A stretch of 64,000 bases of DNA, from the NCBI GenBank assembly GCA_019925105.1, contig JAHGAU010000005.1, forward strand, positions 310,001 through 374,000, written 5' to 3'. The translations under genes and the position numbers were made by a program. This stretch comes from Niebla homalea. Its lineage: Eukaryota; Ascomycota; Lecanoromycetes; Lecanorales; Ramalinaceae. Shown piece by piece: positions 48,026 through 59,938 of the stretch. The notes under the pieces were generated by a model. The model made no database searches and had not been told where the DNA came from. It worked only from the letters and a program-made list of their open reading frames with translations. Each line of letters starts with the position of its first letter. Position 1 is the first letter of the stretch.

Positions 48026-48964
48026 ATCTTTCTTCTGGGTGTTGAGGATATCAAATTAAATAAACAAATAATGTGAGATTAAAGAGCGCAAGCACAGTCT
48101 TCCTTCCAATTGATAAAAGTGGACACTGTTTGCTGAAGTGGTTATATCATGTTATCCTTTAATGCCCGAATGGTTGTATGTTGATGTGATGTTTGCGGGT
48201 CCACGGAAGATCCCGGCGGAAGGCCGGCCTTTCGTTTGACCGCCTGCCTCATCGTTCTCAGTGGCGAAATCTGTTTTTCTTACCAGTGGACAGAGATGTA
48301 TCCCCGTCTTGCGACGATGACCATGTCAGACATGATCAGCTATGCCATATTTGCGGCCCCCTTCTAAAGAGACGAATATCATATGGTCCGGCTCCATGAT
48401 GTCTTGGACCTCCCTCACCGGAATCGTTCTATGCAGTGGGAGCACACCTTCAGCCAGCGCAGTTGAAGTACTCTCGCAGTGGAATCACTCCTTCCACGAG
48501 GTACGCAGGCAGAACATCTTGGAGGTGTGGGGGAAACATCCGTTCCATTTGTAGGAAAGCCTCTGTAGATCGCTGAGTACTGGCCGAGCCGCCCCGAAGT
48601 TTGTATATCCTGCCCCTTTTCAACGACTTTAGAGTGCCTTAATTGTCATGCGCTTCCTGCAAGTCTGCGTGATGGTACCGTGACGTTAATGTCATTGGTC
48701 GTGCAATTGTCTCCGCCAGATCATGACACCACCCTTTTTTTTCTTTCCTCAAAGATGATCCAGATGACCGAGCGCAAGTCGCATAAATCAAACCGACGTC
48801 CGATTTGGGAGTTCGACCGAGGTCTGTGGAGTGACATAACAGCCTTTGCAAAGAATCTCCTTATATTTGGGCCGAGTCACGTCCAGACTGCGGATTATGA
48901 TTGCACCATTGCACTCCATTCCCCTATCAGAATCCTGGGCTCTTTTCGTTTCCTGTCGTCAATA
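48026..48964. promoter_or_regulatory. divergent region between large F-box gene and carboxylesterase
   Basis: This is 939 bp between divergent starts. A plus-strand frame is open from 48680 into the esterase but lacks a signal peptide; the ATG at 48965 is preferred. No further gene. Confidence 0.4.
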
Positions 48965-51006
48965 ATGCTTCCCAAAATCTGTATCACTTTGATGACCTTT
49001 GCTTGCTGCCAGGCAGCTCCTGTCCAAAATGGCATTCAATTTGACAAGAGAGCCGATCTCCCTCTGCTGAAGCTGCCTTATGCTACGTACCGCGCCTCTT
49101 CATACGATCCTAATGGCGATGTGCGTTGTTGAAAGGTTCCAATACAATCAAACATTACTGATATCCAGGGGCAAAGATATACACTTTCAAGAATATCCGG
49201 TTCGGAGCTCCTCCAATCGGCGATTTAAGATGGGCAAAACCTGCTCCACCGCCGCAGGAGACCGAGATCCAGGATGGGTCATACGGTCCCATATGCAGAC
49301 AAGTGCCCATCAAGGGTCCTCAGCTGTCAGGAGCGGGCGCCAGTTCACCCATTGGACAAGCTGCGAATCAATTCTTGGCGGGCATTCCAATCCCACGCTT
49401 CAAGGCAGCTGATGAAGGTAGGTGATGGGCTCCTTGATCGAAACCGCAACGCTCACAGAGTTCTGAGACTGTCTCTTCCTGGATCTCCACGTACCCGCCA
49501 AAGCTATCAAAACCCCTTCGCTGAGATTACCTGTTATATCCTGGTTTTATGGTGGAGCCTACACCTTTGGGGCCAAAGATCAATTCGGCCCAGCTCTTCC
49601 ACTTTACAATGGTGTAGGGGTAGTCCAGCAATCTGGTGGCAATGTAATTTTTGTGTCCAGCAATTACAGGGTAAGTCATGACACCAAGCTGGTTCCACAG
49701 GCTCAACGATGACAGGTTGGAGCGTTCGGGTTTCTTGCCGGTACGACCATGGAGCAAGAAGGTCTACCAAATGCAGGACTTTACGATCAACGCGCTGTCT
49801 TGCAGTGGATACAGGACAATATTGGACTTGTCGGGGGAGACAAGGCGCAGGTATCGGCATGGGGCGAGTCAGCAGGCGCGGGATCCATCGAGTTCCATTT
49901 GACCCAATTCGGTGGCACGCAAGATCCGCTGTTCTCAAAGGCCGTCATACTGAGCTCCGCTTTCCAAACCCTCTTCGATCGCAAGGGTCAGCTAGAACAG
50001 ACGTTCCAAAATTTTACCACCTTGGCTGGTTGTGCCGGGCAAGGGGTGGACTGTCTACGCGCAGCTAGCGCCGATGCACTTGATCAGGCTAATGTGAAGC
50101 TAAACGAGGCTGTTCCCTCGGGAACATTTGCTGTTGGTCCAGCTACAGATGGTACCTTTGTGCGACAGCTGCCCGCGTTGGAATTTGCTTCAGGTGAGTG
50201 ACCTCCATGCACGGTCATGCCGCAGAGCCGCTCACAGGGTTGACACTGCAGGCAATTACTGGAAAGGGATCCAGTCATTGATTATCTCACACGTCTCGGA
50301 CGAGGCTGAGGCTTTCGTGCCCCCTAATGTGGTGACAGACGCAGAATTCAACACGTTGCTGAACGCCACCTTGCCTGCTTACGCCATACCCGCTGGCATC
50401 ATCGAGGCCATCGACGCGCGCTATCCTCCTGTGATGTCCAGTGGATCCAACTACACACTGGAGCATGACCGCCTCCGCGACTACATTGGCGAATCCAGCT
50501 TCCAATGCAACTCTCGCTTTCTGACCGATGCCTACAACGGCAAGAATTACAACCTGCAGTACTCGGTCACGCCGGGCTTGCATGGCACTGACCTGTTGCC
50601 CACATTCTACAATCTCAACCTCGATCTCAACGTATTTGGTCACGATGTGCCTTTTCCTCTGGTCCCGGCCTTCGGATCCTTTGCTCAAGCATATCAATCC
50701 TATTTTATCTCTCACGCTCGCTCAGGCGATCCCAACAAATATAAGAAGACACTCAACATCCCGCCCGCGATCAGGTGGCCCAAACCTGGTAGCAGCGGTG
50801 CTGACGAGATCACGAACGTATTGAACGCTTTCGACCTCGGGTTTTCCGTGATCACAGATAGTATAACGAGAGAAGACAGATGCGATTTTTGGAGACAGGC
50901 TCAGGCTGCACTTACCAGCGCAGGAGGGTACGCGCCACCCGGCAGCGTTGTCGCTAGTAGTCTGCAGGGTGTGAACACGGGGGACGACCCAAGCGAGAAT
51001 TACTAA
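48965..51006 (+). CDS. secreted type-B carboxylesterase/lipase
   Basis: The five exons are 48965-49120, 49177-49417, 49468-49670, 49716-50193 and 50252-51006, giving 610 residues. A signal peptide (MLPKICITLMTFACCQAAP) is followed by YTFKNIRFGAPPIGDLRWA, EDCLFLDLHVP, the oxyanion-hole region SWFYGGAYTFG, and the nucleophile motif AWGESAGAGS with Ser252. A catalytic His is expected in GLHGTDLLP. This is the alpha/beta-hydrolase carboxylesterase family (PF00135); secreted fungal members hydrolyse esters and lipids. The second acceptor (CAAAG) is unusual but is the only one that keeps the conserved frame. The oxyanion-hole motif has YGGAY in place of the more frequent HGGGF, a variant common in fungal members. 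The substrate is unknown. Confidence 0.9.
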
Positions 51007-51310
51007 GATGGCAAGACGCGGAGGTACTGTGGCAGAAGCATCTCATTCGTCCGGAACATATGTTTGTGTATGACTAGATTGATTCTTGCTGGAAATATCC
51101 GTGGGCGGACAGTCATTTGGGATGGCAGGGAGTGGCATGACTCAAGGCTCAGACTCCATCGCTGGATGCGATTATTATTGTAAGGGATTATTGCGAAGCG
51201 AAAGTCGCTGCATTGCCTCCTCCGAGCTGACGACAACGACACCAAGTCTGCATCAGCATTGCCATGTCACATATCTCATACTGCACAAACCTTAATAAAG
51301 AATGTCATTG
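51007..51310. other. 3' flank of the carboxylesterase
   Basis: 304 bp without a gene, ending at the target-site duplication of the MITE. Confidence 0.5.
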
Positions 51311-51318
51311 TTAGTGCT
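51311..51318. repeat. left target-site duplication of the MITE (TTAGTGCT)
   Basis: This eight-base direct repeat matches CTAGTGCT at 51969-51976 at 7 of 8 positions; the single difference is C/T. Confidence 0.75.
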
Positions 51319-51968
51319 TAGCGATGCGTCCACGGCCTTACTGTATTTACTGTAAGACGAAATCAATTTGTAATTACTGTCAGTCAATTTACCTTTACCG
51401 TCACGCTAAAGTATGCGGTAATAAAAGGGGTTTTAGCCGTGATTTAAGCCTGATCGACGCTGTGATTAACAGCTGGATCAGTTAAGGGGACCTTCAATTT
51501 ACTGGTAATTTATTTCCTTTAAGGTTTTTTAACTGGATTTATAAGTAATAATAATACGTATAGGTACTCTTAACGTATTATAGCGATAAATAAATAAATT
51601 AATAGTAATTAAGTATATAATTAATATTTAATTGATAATAGATTCTGTTAAGTATTAAGAGTACTAAGGTAAAAATATAGGTATAATATATATAATCAGT
51701 GTTTACTTAGCTATAAAGGTACGTAATATAAGTATACGCGTTAAGCTACTATACCCTTTTAATACTAGTGCCCGATAAGCTCTTAGCATACGTATATTAC
51801 ACATAATAGATTCCTTTATTTACACTATTTACACTATCTGCCACCGGAATATGATTTATCCGGGCTTACTTATACAAATTACACGAATTACGGCTGTCAG
51901 ACGCAAATCACCCCTGTAAGTGTAATTACTGAAAAACACCACGTCTTACCGTAAAGTACGCATCGCTA
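51319..51968. mobile_element. non-autonomous hAT-type DNA element (MITE), TA-rich
   Basis: The 650-bp segment begins with TAGCGATGCGT (51319-51329) and ends with its exact reverse complement ACGCATCGCTA (51958-51968). Further inside, TTTACTGTAAGACG on the left matches TTTACGGTAAGACG on the right in inverted orientation, and GTAATTAC occurs near both ends. The terminus TAGCG fits the hAT end pattern YARNG, and the flanking 8-bp duplication fits hAT insertion. The interior is strongly TA-rich with no open frame of note, in sharp contrast to both neighbours, which is compatible with repeat-induced point mutation. It carries no transposase and so would depend on one supplied in trans. Confidence 0.8.
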
Positions 51969-51976
51969 CTAGTGCT
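51969..51976. repeat. right target-site duplication of the MITE (CTAGTGCT)
   Basis: This pairs with 51311-51318; see the MITE entry. Confidence 0.75.
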
Positions 51977-52518
51977 TGCTTACGGAGTAAGATGGTCAGC
52001 CCTAAGAATTTGGGCAGGGGTATGCATGGGGAGAATGGAGATAGGTAGCGTTGGCGATCATAACGCCGGCGATCGAGGCTGAACTAATGTCATAGGCTCT
52101 TTTCTGCCCTAAAACCTCTTTACAGCATGGCTGTGCATAGGCCACGGGGAGCGATTGAGCAATCAGCGTGCCCGGACATCCATGAACCACGCTTCCATAG
52201 GCCTAGCGTGGCTCCAGTGAAACCGAAATGTTCCTTCGAGTAATCAATCGCTTGATTTTCGGCGTCGACCGTTCTATTTTGCTGATCTGCTGCCAACGCC
52301 AAACGTCAAGCCCGCTCTGTGGCTGTGATTTCTACGGAAACATCCTGGAGAGTGCAAATGTAATCCCCTGACTCATTTCAATATATAATGTTCGCGATGG
52401 AGGCTTCAAATAGCCATTCTTCTCAAGGCATCAATGTCCAGAAGACCGATGCCATAGCTAGCAGACTCAACCATTTCACACGAACATATCCGTCTCGGCA
52501 TCTAACAATCCCCATATC
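51977..52518. other. upstream region of the zinc-cluster regulator
   Basis: 542 bp with no motif-bearing frame; it presumably holds the promoter of the gene at 52519. A frame open from 52388 overlaps the regulator start in another phase and is a shadow. Confidence 0.45.
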
Positions 52519-54423
52519 ATGGTCAAGGCACCCCGCAGCAAAGGCTGCCGCGTCTGTGTCGATAGGCGGATCAAGTGCGACCAGACTCAGCCCACCTGTC
52601 TTAGATGCCGAAAGGCTAACAAAAAATGTCCTGGATATGAGGCTGTCAAATTTGTCGATGGTTCGCAACACCTCTCCTGCTTTATAATCTCTTTGTGCTT
52701 GTTAATGTGATGGATTCGTAGAAGTGGGGTTTAGACTGATATTTATGAATTAAACCAGAGGGACCCTCGTTAAAGGAGCTGTATAAAATTCGCAATAATA
52801 ATACAGAGAGACCTTATCGAGAATCCAGTTCCGATAGCGATGACCCATCAAGCCGCTCCTCAATTAAGAGGGCGCGCCAGAGAGATGCTCGGGACGATCC
52901 TTCAAGCCCCATCACGGAGCACAATTGGTACCAAGGCAACTTCGACCGTGCCACCTTAATATGCGTCATGTGTCCAACCCAATATCAAGATCAACTCCTT
53001 TCCAACTTCATCGAATCCGTGCGCAGTCCGGTCGTCATGCCGACCTTCCGGGGTCACAGTATCTGGCTCGGCCAGATGGCCCAACGGTCGAAGCGCTCGC
53101 CGGCACTGGTATGGGCCATTCGAGCTATCTCAATAGCCAACCTGGGCAAGAAGGCGCGCGATGAGGCTCTCACTCAGACATCGAGAAGGGTATACGGGAA
53201 GGCCCTTGTGAAATTGAACGAGGCGTTACAGGATCGCGACGAAGGTTTCAGCTCGGACACACTGAGTGCTACTGTACTGCTCTCCATGTACGAGATTTTC
53301 AATTGTACAGGTGTGTAGCGCCCTTTCTAACAAGGGAAAAAAATCTCTGCTGGGACCCCCAAGGAGATGTTTCACTTCTGTCTCACGCTACATAGCTAAC
53401 AGAAAACCAGCAATAGATGGTAACTCATGGGTCAAGCATGCCGGAGGTGCCGGCCATCTCATACGCCTGCGCGGACCGGACAGACACCGCACGGGATTCG
53501 GCCTCGCCGTCTTCAGAGCCAGCCGTCACGCTATCATCATGGAATCCTTGCAGAATCGCCAAGCCTGCTTCCTCGACCTCCCAGAATGGCGCAGCATGTG
53601 CTGGGACGTCTACAGAGACTCCGCCATCCACGGATCCCTCCCCATGGCCAACGAAGAGTTTTTCCAAGAATTCGTCGCCTTCCCGGGCTTCCTACACGAC
53701 GTCTTGGAAATGGTCCAAGCCCCCGATTCGTCCATAGAGGACCTTCAAGCAGCCATCCGCAGAGGCCAAGCCCGCCGCCAGATCTTCCAGGACGTCCACT
53801 CCCGCATGGACGCCGAGTTCCAGAAGAGCGGGATGGCGCCCGTGAGCCACCCTTCCTCCTTGAACGACACCCAATTCCCCGAGGTCTGGCACTACCCGAA
53901 CATCCACATCGCCAGCATCTACTGCGGCTACTGGTCCGTCTTCTGCACCATCAATTTCTTGATGCTCGGTCTCGAAGCCAAACTCGCTCGACTTTACAAC
54001 ACCCGCCGCCAATCGCCAGACCGGGAGCCCGATGAAGTGGACGAGGAATTCATCCTGCCGAACGGAGCTCGCATCATCCATCGGCGGGCCCGCCGACCGT
54101 TGCTCGATGCCGCCGAGAAGCTTAGCAGTCACCCCTATATGGAGGAGAATCAGCTGCACGCGCGGAATGTGTGCAAGAGCGTGGAGTTTATGGCCTCGAC
54201 GCCATTTTTGGGACCGTTGTTCTTGGTCATGTCGTTGAGGCTGGTGCTGAGGATCTTTGTGGACGCGGATGAGAAGTCGTGGGTTATCAGGCAGTTGGAC
54301 ATGATTGGGGATAAAATGGGGCTTGCGAAGAGTGCTGTTGAGGATTATAAGGGGCAGTGTGCGGGTAGGCGAAGTCCGGGTTTTGCGGGGGTCATAACGA
54401 GCTTACCGGAGAGGACAGTATAA
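52519..54423 (+). CDS. Zn2Cys6 (zinc-cluster) transcription regulator
   Basis: Exons are 52519-52660, 52759-53310 and 53417-54423, giving 566 residues. The binuclear zinc cluster is at residues 10-37: C10-x2-C13-x6-C20-x6-C27-x2-C30-x6-C37 (GCRVCVDRRIKC, then PTCLRCRKANKKC). A basic/Ser-rich linker follows, then a helical region with VWAIRAISIANLGKKARDEA, TVLLSMYEIFNC, AGGAGHLIRLRGPDRH and DLPEWRSMCWDVY, as in the fungal-specific regulatory domain of small-linker zinc-cluster proteins. Such proteins bind CGG-type half-sites and control metabolism or secondary metabolism; the target is unknown. It lies downstream of the MITE. Confidence 0.88.
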
Positions 54424-55408
54424 GGGGCCATGGATCGGAAGGCAGAATATTTGGTCGTGACTTGGAGTACCTGCAGCGGTACGCTGCACCGTCTAGTCTG
54501 CGCTGGTCGTTGGGCGGTTTTGCATGTAGTCGGATAGGTTTACATTTTTGGAGTCTCGAAGCGTAACGGTATGACACTACTTATATATGCCATTATCTTT
54601 CCTTTCACATAAATATCAGCTGAACAATTCGAGAAACACAAACTCGCTCCATTGGATACTCCGCTTCCGCAACAATTTACAGAACCCTTCTCAACGTACC
54701 AAGCAATCAGAAAATAATAGAGAAACATTGAAGAAAAATCCCGAGATTTCAAGCTTGGCGAAGACTTTTAGGCCTCGCGCCTCGAGCGTCAAAACTTCAA
54801 CAACAACCTCACCCCCTCACAAGCGATCGCCAGTGCGCTAAGGGTCCAGATGAGGCAGTCGTCACAAGGTCGTGACGGTTGGGGGGGTGTCACAGGCAAA
54901 AACTTGGGCTGCACTTTCCGGTAATTTTATATCGGCTTTGATTGGCTGATGATTGATTAGTAACTGGCTCACAGGGCTAGCGTAGAAGAGCTCAATAATA
55001 CGCCGGACTCACCAGTAAGGAACGTTAAAAACGAAGCTCTGGGTATGCCTCTCGGGGCAGTGTTATGCGTATTTAGAAGCCCGACAATGCATTATCTGTA
55101 CTGTCCAGCTGGGGCGTTTGTCCGGTTGGTAGGTGAGCTCTTCTAGCAATTCACTCTTCTAAGCGGTCACATAGCCAATGGCTTCATTGGCACACGCAAT
55201 GACGAGTCATGAACAAAGGTTTGGGTCGGAGTCGTGCATATGCATATCTGGACGGGTGCCAAGCGTCCCCGTTCAGGTTCAGACATGCTGCTTCCTGTAG
55301 GGTGCATGAGCAAGGCTGACACAGGCTGACACGGGCTGTGCGAGACCCTCAAGACAATCTGTCTTGCCCTCTGTAAGCTCACAAAGGATGTGATTGCCAT
55401 TGTAGCCC
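54424..55408. other. intergenic, 985 bp
   Basis: This is the 3' flank of the regulator and the promoter of the STAND-N-domain gene. A small direct repeat (GGCTGACAC, near 55314-55335) is present. No gene. Confidence 0.45.
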
Positions 55409-57639
55409 ATGCCCGCAATGACCGAGATAGGCCTCCTCGCGTCAATTGTTCAGGTTGCAGACATTGGTCTCCGCCTCAGCCTCCGTCTTTACGCCTTTGG
55501 AGAGACAGTCGCCAGCGCCGACCGCTCGATCAGCGCCATATCCAATGATGTATCTCTTACCTCCTCGGTGCTGAAAGAGTTGGGCTATCTTCTGAAGGGT
55601 GACACTTCGCATATTCATTCCGACAATGCGGTCAAGACAGCGGACGCTGTGGTGCGAGAATGCTCAAAAGTGTTTCAAGAGATGGACGACATGCTGTTGA
55701 AGAAAGTGCCAAAATTACATACTGGTGAAGTAGGGAAGCAGTCGAGAGCTTCGTTGATCCTCGAGCGGCTGCGCTGGCCGGCCATCAAGGGCAAGATTGA
55801 GCTGCTGAGGGTGAATCTGGATAGGATGAAGAGTACCCTGACGTTGATGCTTAATGTCATCATATACGCCCAGCAGGTGTCTGACAGGTACGTGGGCCCA
55901 TTTAGGAGGAATGCGCGCCTAGGTATATCCTCTAACATTGGCACAGGAAAGAGTCATCGTCCGTTTTGTCAGATCAGAGGCAGCTGATAGAGGATCTTGC
56001 TAAGGCTAACCAAGATCGTGAACGAGAATTCGATGAGTTGAGACTCGCTTTAGAGGGGACGCACTTGAATCAAAATCAGTCAACGGTAACAAACGTGCCT
56101 TCAGGAGTGGTCACCACGAGCCTTGCAGCGTTACCTCAAACAATGAGCCAGGACACAATTTTTCCTGCAGCACGAGAATGGCAAATTTCGGACCCTAGGC
56201 GCCTTAACGCACATGAAGGACCACCCTCTATAGATTCTGCCATAACATTCTTACTGAACGAATTCACAAGACTTCACTCTAAGCTCTTGACCGAAGTACG
56301 ATCGACACATTACAAGATCGGAAGTGAGACGAGGGAACGATATGAGTCGGACATCACAAGCAGACACACTTGGGAAATAGAAGTGGCTTGCAAGTCAGAG
56401 CAAAAGGATTCGAACCCTTCTACCGTGCATGAAGATCGACACTCCCCAAAGGACTTAGTACCTGCTCCAAATATTGATGTTCTAGATTCGTGTGATCCTT
56501 TTGCTTCGAATGAATGTGATGAAGAATCACATCCGGCGGAATTAGACCTGGATATGGCCGTGGATCCAACGAACGCAAGCGACCTTCTATCGCTGAACTC
56601 TGGTGATCAGAAGCAGAGCTCGATGGTCCTTCCCAGGCCTTTAAGTGCTGATCACCATGACTTTGGCATTCCGGTTGGGATACCTGTTGAAGTCCGAGCG
56701 GCTTCCAAGGTGGGCCACGAAAAACGAAAGCGCAATGAGACAGCTTCCCACCGCTCGCACAAGCGTCGAAAGGAGAAGGAACAGGAAACGGCAAACAACA
56801 TCACTAGACTGGAGCAGCAAGCTAGAGACATGGCTCACGAGACAGATACTCTTCGAAGGGAGAAAGATGCCTTAAAGGGTGGCTTTACACGCTACCTTAC
56901 CTCACTCTCCACCCAACACTCAAAGCAGCTCGAAGAGCTCCGGGATCAACTTCACTCCCAAATTACTAAGAATATGACATCAGGTTTTGACTGGGCACCA
57001 AGGAAAAAGATGAAAAGGGGCGCAAAAGCCAAGGAAAATCGTGGAAATAGTGCCAGACCGGCACCAGAATTGAAGCCAGCGCCTGACCATCAACGTTTTG
57101 GGGAAATAGGTCATGGCCTGAATATAGATTTTGACTCACTGTTCACGCAACAGCCCCAACGTGAGCACTCATTACAATTCGATGGCAAGCCCACATTTCA
57201 GCTTGCTCCTAAGGTCCACCGTGAAACAAGCAGTGTTCGCCATGTCAGGTCATCTCACGGGCCAGACCCCTATTTACGTCAAATGGAGCATGAGGGCTCT
57301 GAACAAGAGGGGAGAAATATCAGTGCAGTTAAGCGGAGCTTTGAGCAGCTGGAACACGCACAAACCCAGCCAGTAGGCAGCAATAGAATTAGAAAGTCTA
57401 TGGCCCCATTTTCTTTCGATGCACGCCGAGGGCCAGCATCTTTTCATTACGAAAAGCCAACAACTGAGAAAATACTCGTACAAGAACTGTATGGAAGCAA
57501 TTGCGATACTCGATTCGGATCCACCTCAAGTCCATTGACCCCGTGGGATGAATCAAGAACAGTCAGAAGCCTTGTGTCAAGATGGACAATTCTTGAATCC
57601 AGCGAACTAGAAAGTTGTGGGCCAGAGTATTTCCAATGA
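55409..57639 (+). CDS. protein with fungal STAND-type N-terminal domain and coiled-coil tail, no NTPase
   Basis: Exons are 55409-55887 and 55947-57639 (phase 2), giving 723 residues; an in-frame ATG at 55418 is an equally good start. Residues of about 4-160 (EIGLLASIVQVADIGLRLSL, YAFGETVASADRSISAI, DVSLTSSVLKELGYLL, KVFQEMDDMLLKK) match the fungal N-terminal domain seen at the head of NLR-like STAND proteins. Instead of a NACHT or NB-ARC domain, a Ser/Asp-rich disordered stretch follows, then a very basic patch (KRKRNETASHRSHKRRKEK, about 430-450), a coiled coil (about 455-510) and a disordered tail. The basic patch could be a nuclear signal. Function is unknown; an adaptor in fungal NLR-type signalling is speculation. 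Confidence 0.78.
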
Positions 57640-58678
57640 ATGATAACAGAGTTGGACACTTACAACCCCTTTCTTGAAAGACAATCAACATGGTCTCGCT
57701 GCATTACCCCAACTAGGATGAGGTCGGCGATCGACGATTCCCCTAAACAGTGGCATTACAACTCTCACCTCCATCTTCATCAATCCTACGTCGAGTCTTC
57801 GCTCTTCATTACAAGAGCCGAGACGCATGGAGTAGCCGGTGAAGAAAAAGTCGGCACGGTCGTGCCTAACCTCTTATCTCAGACAGCGTGATGCAAACTG
57901 AGTACAGATCGGATCTTCGATGCCCCAACGGTGCCCCTCATGATTACCGTACAACATGCTTACAACAAAGCGATGTATGCGGTTTGGAGGATTTGCATAG
58001 GTGATTCATGAGGCCGTGTCTCGATGCATTGTCAGGTCTATGAAAGTGCCCCTATCAATGAGTGTCTAGCTGAGACGTCGTACGCCTCTTGCTTCAAAAA
58101 TATCACCCTCGCTTATATGCGTCGAACATCTCCGTGTTTATTCTCCTCCGAGATTTAGCACACTGCAGACAATGAAAACCTTCAGCCTTCATCAAGAATA
58201 GCCACATTCATCAGAACTGTTTTCCTCATTCATGCTCCAGATTCAACTAGTCACGAACAGAGAACAGTAAGTGAATGTGCACACATGGTCTATCGAAAGC
58301 TTTTTCAGTACGTGCTTTTCTCAGAAGCAGTTCTTAAATTCCTGGCCGTCCTGCGCTTGTTAGAAAATGGCAAGCTCAGCGCATGAACTATCGATGCTGA
58401 GTGAATGCTTTGTGAGTGTATAGGAATCTCGTTTGATAGTCTCGTTGTTGGAGAGTGCGCCACCACAACTCTGATTGCTGTCTCCTCTCTAAAAGTCGAC
58501 GCGCTTAGACGCCAAATAATTGCGTCAAATATCCAAGACAAGCCATTCACCATGCAACCTAGAACATGAAAAACGTTGTCCAACAAGGGCATTACTTTAT
58601 ACCATTTTTAGTCGATTATAGCAAAAAGTTGAGTACAATGCTCGAGAACGAGGGCTCTTACTACTCTGCATTCATCAC
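57640..58678. other. convergent intergenic region, 1.0 kb
   Basis: This lies between two stop codons. A short plus-strand frame at 57640-57891 follows the previous stop directly and is probably 3' untranslated sequence. No supported gene. Confidence 0.45.
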
Positions 58679-59938
58679 CTATACAACATCAACATTTCTC
58701 TGGACATTAATCCTATTCAACTCCCACTCATTCTCGGTACCCGCATTTTCAGCTCTCGTAGCTGTGGTCTCTATGTGATACTGACTTTTGATGTTCTGGT
58801 CATGCAATTGATCGTACCTTTTCCGGTTGCCACTCATACTAGCCTGCGAGCTGTTGTTTTTGGATGCACGCACGGAGTTGATGTGGGAGCTGAACCGCGA
58901 GGTGACGCTGGAGCAAAAAGCGACGAAGTACGAGATCAAGGGTGGATAGATTGGGAGATTCGCACACAGGATACTGGTTCCGAGATGAACATTTGTCCAG
59001 ATGTCTCCCTTGGTGAAATCGACTGTTTTGAGAGCATTAGCAACTCGATGCTGGTTCTATTGGAGATGCTCACTGTTGTTTGAATGCGGCACGTAGCTGA
59101 GCACAGTCCGCATAATGCCTGTAACGACCACACTGTTCCCCTTCTTAGCTTTCGTCCTTGCGAGGCAGCATTCGTGACGATAGAGGACTTACAATCCCCC
59201 AAGCGAGAAGACCGAGCACAGCGAGATCTTCTTCCGATACGACAGCTGCAGTCCGAGTATCATCTTCACCGGCAAGGCCAAAATGACAACATCTACCAGA
59301 ACATCCGCGATCGACGCGCTCAAAAAGAATTGATCAAAATTGTAGCACTGTCCTGGAACCTCCGGGTCCCAGTAACTTCTCACTGGACGGCAGGGAACCA
59401 ATGCGGTGACCGTGAAGACAAACCACCAGATGAAACAGATGACGACTACGACCAAGCTGATTTTGCGGAATACGCGCACGGCAAAGATACGCCGGTAAAG
59501 GTACAGGATACTCAGTTTAGTGGCCGTGACCGTTAGAGCGTAAAGCGGGACGAGAGCATAGAATGACTGTCAAAATCAGCGCATGGGCGCACGGCCAGAG
59601 TAGTTTTGGATTTCATTAAACCTTGATGTAAGTCTGCAGGGTATCGAACTGCTGCTCCTCCACCAGTGTGGCGGGACTCGTGCCTGCGAACCCTGCAAAG
59701 ACGCCTGTATTACTGGTCAATCTACTTGTTCAGGTGATGTCGATGGACCTAGCTCAGAGAACCAACTCCAGATCTCCACACTCATCCATGCGAACCAGCC
59801 AAATAGGCTCAGGATGGCCCATGAGTCGTCTGCCGCCCATCGAGCTTTGATGTAGAGCCTCATCAAGAAGCGAAGCACAACAGTAAATGCAAGGTAAGTT
59901 CCTAGTGCCCGCTTCCCGTCATCATTGATATGCACCAT
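58679..59938 (-). CDS. PTH11-like seven-helix rhodopsin-fold membrane protein
   Basis: The five exons are 59749-59938, 59622-59704, 59193-59566, 59074-59132 and 58679-59022, giving 349 residues. Helices include LGTYLAFTVVLRFLM, DDSWAILSLFGWFAWMSVEI, FYALVPLYALTVTATKLSIL, ISLVVVVICFIWWFVFTVTA and SASIADVLVDVVILALPV; the loop CRPVRSYWDPEVPGQC and LQLSYRKKISLCSVFSLGGFVVVTGIMR are family hallmarks. The junction in the last motif decides the third acceptor (GAACAG, 59133); the next AG downstream would break it. The first donor (GTCCAT) is weak. The C-terminal ~85 residues are hydrophilic and Asn/Gln/Ser-rich. Ligand unknown. Confidence 0.82.

Noticed and set aside
59193..59566. Frameshift in the third PTH11-like gene at the end of exon 3
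   Set aside because: Using the acceptor GAACAG at 59133 instead of the next AG restores the conserved motif, so the gene is intact.
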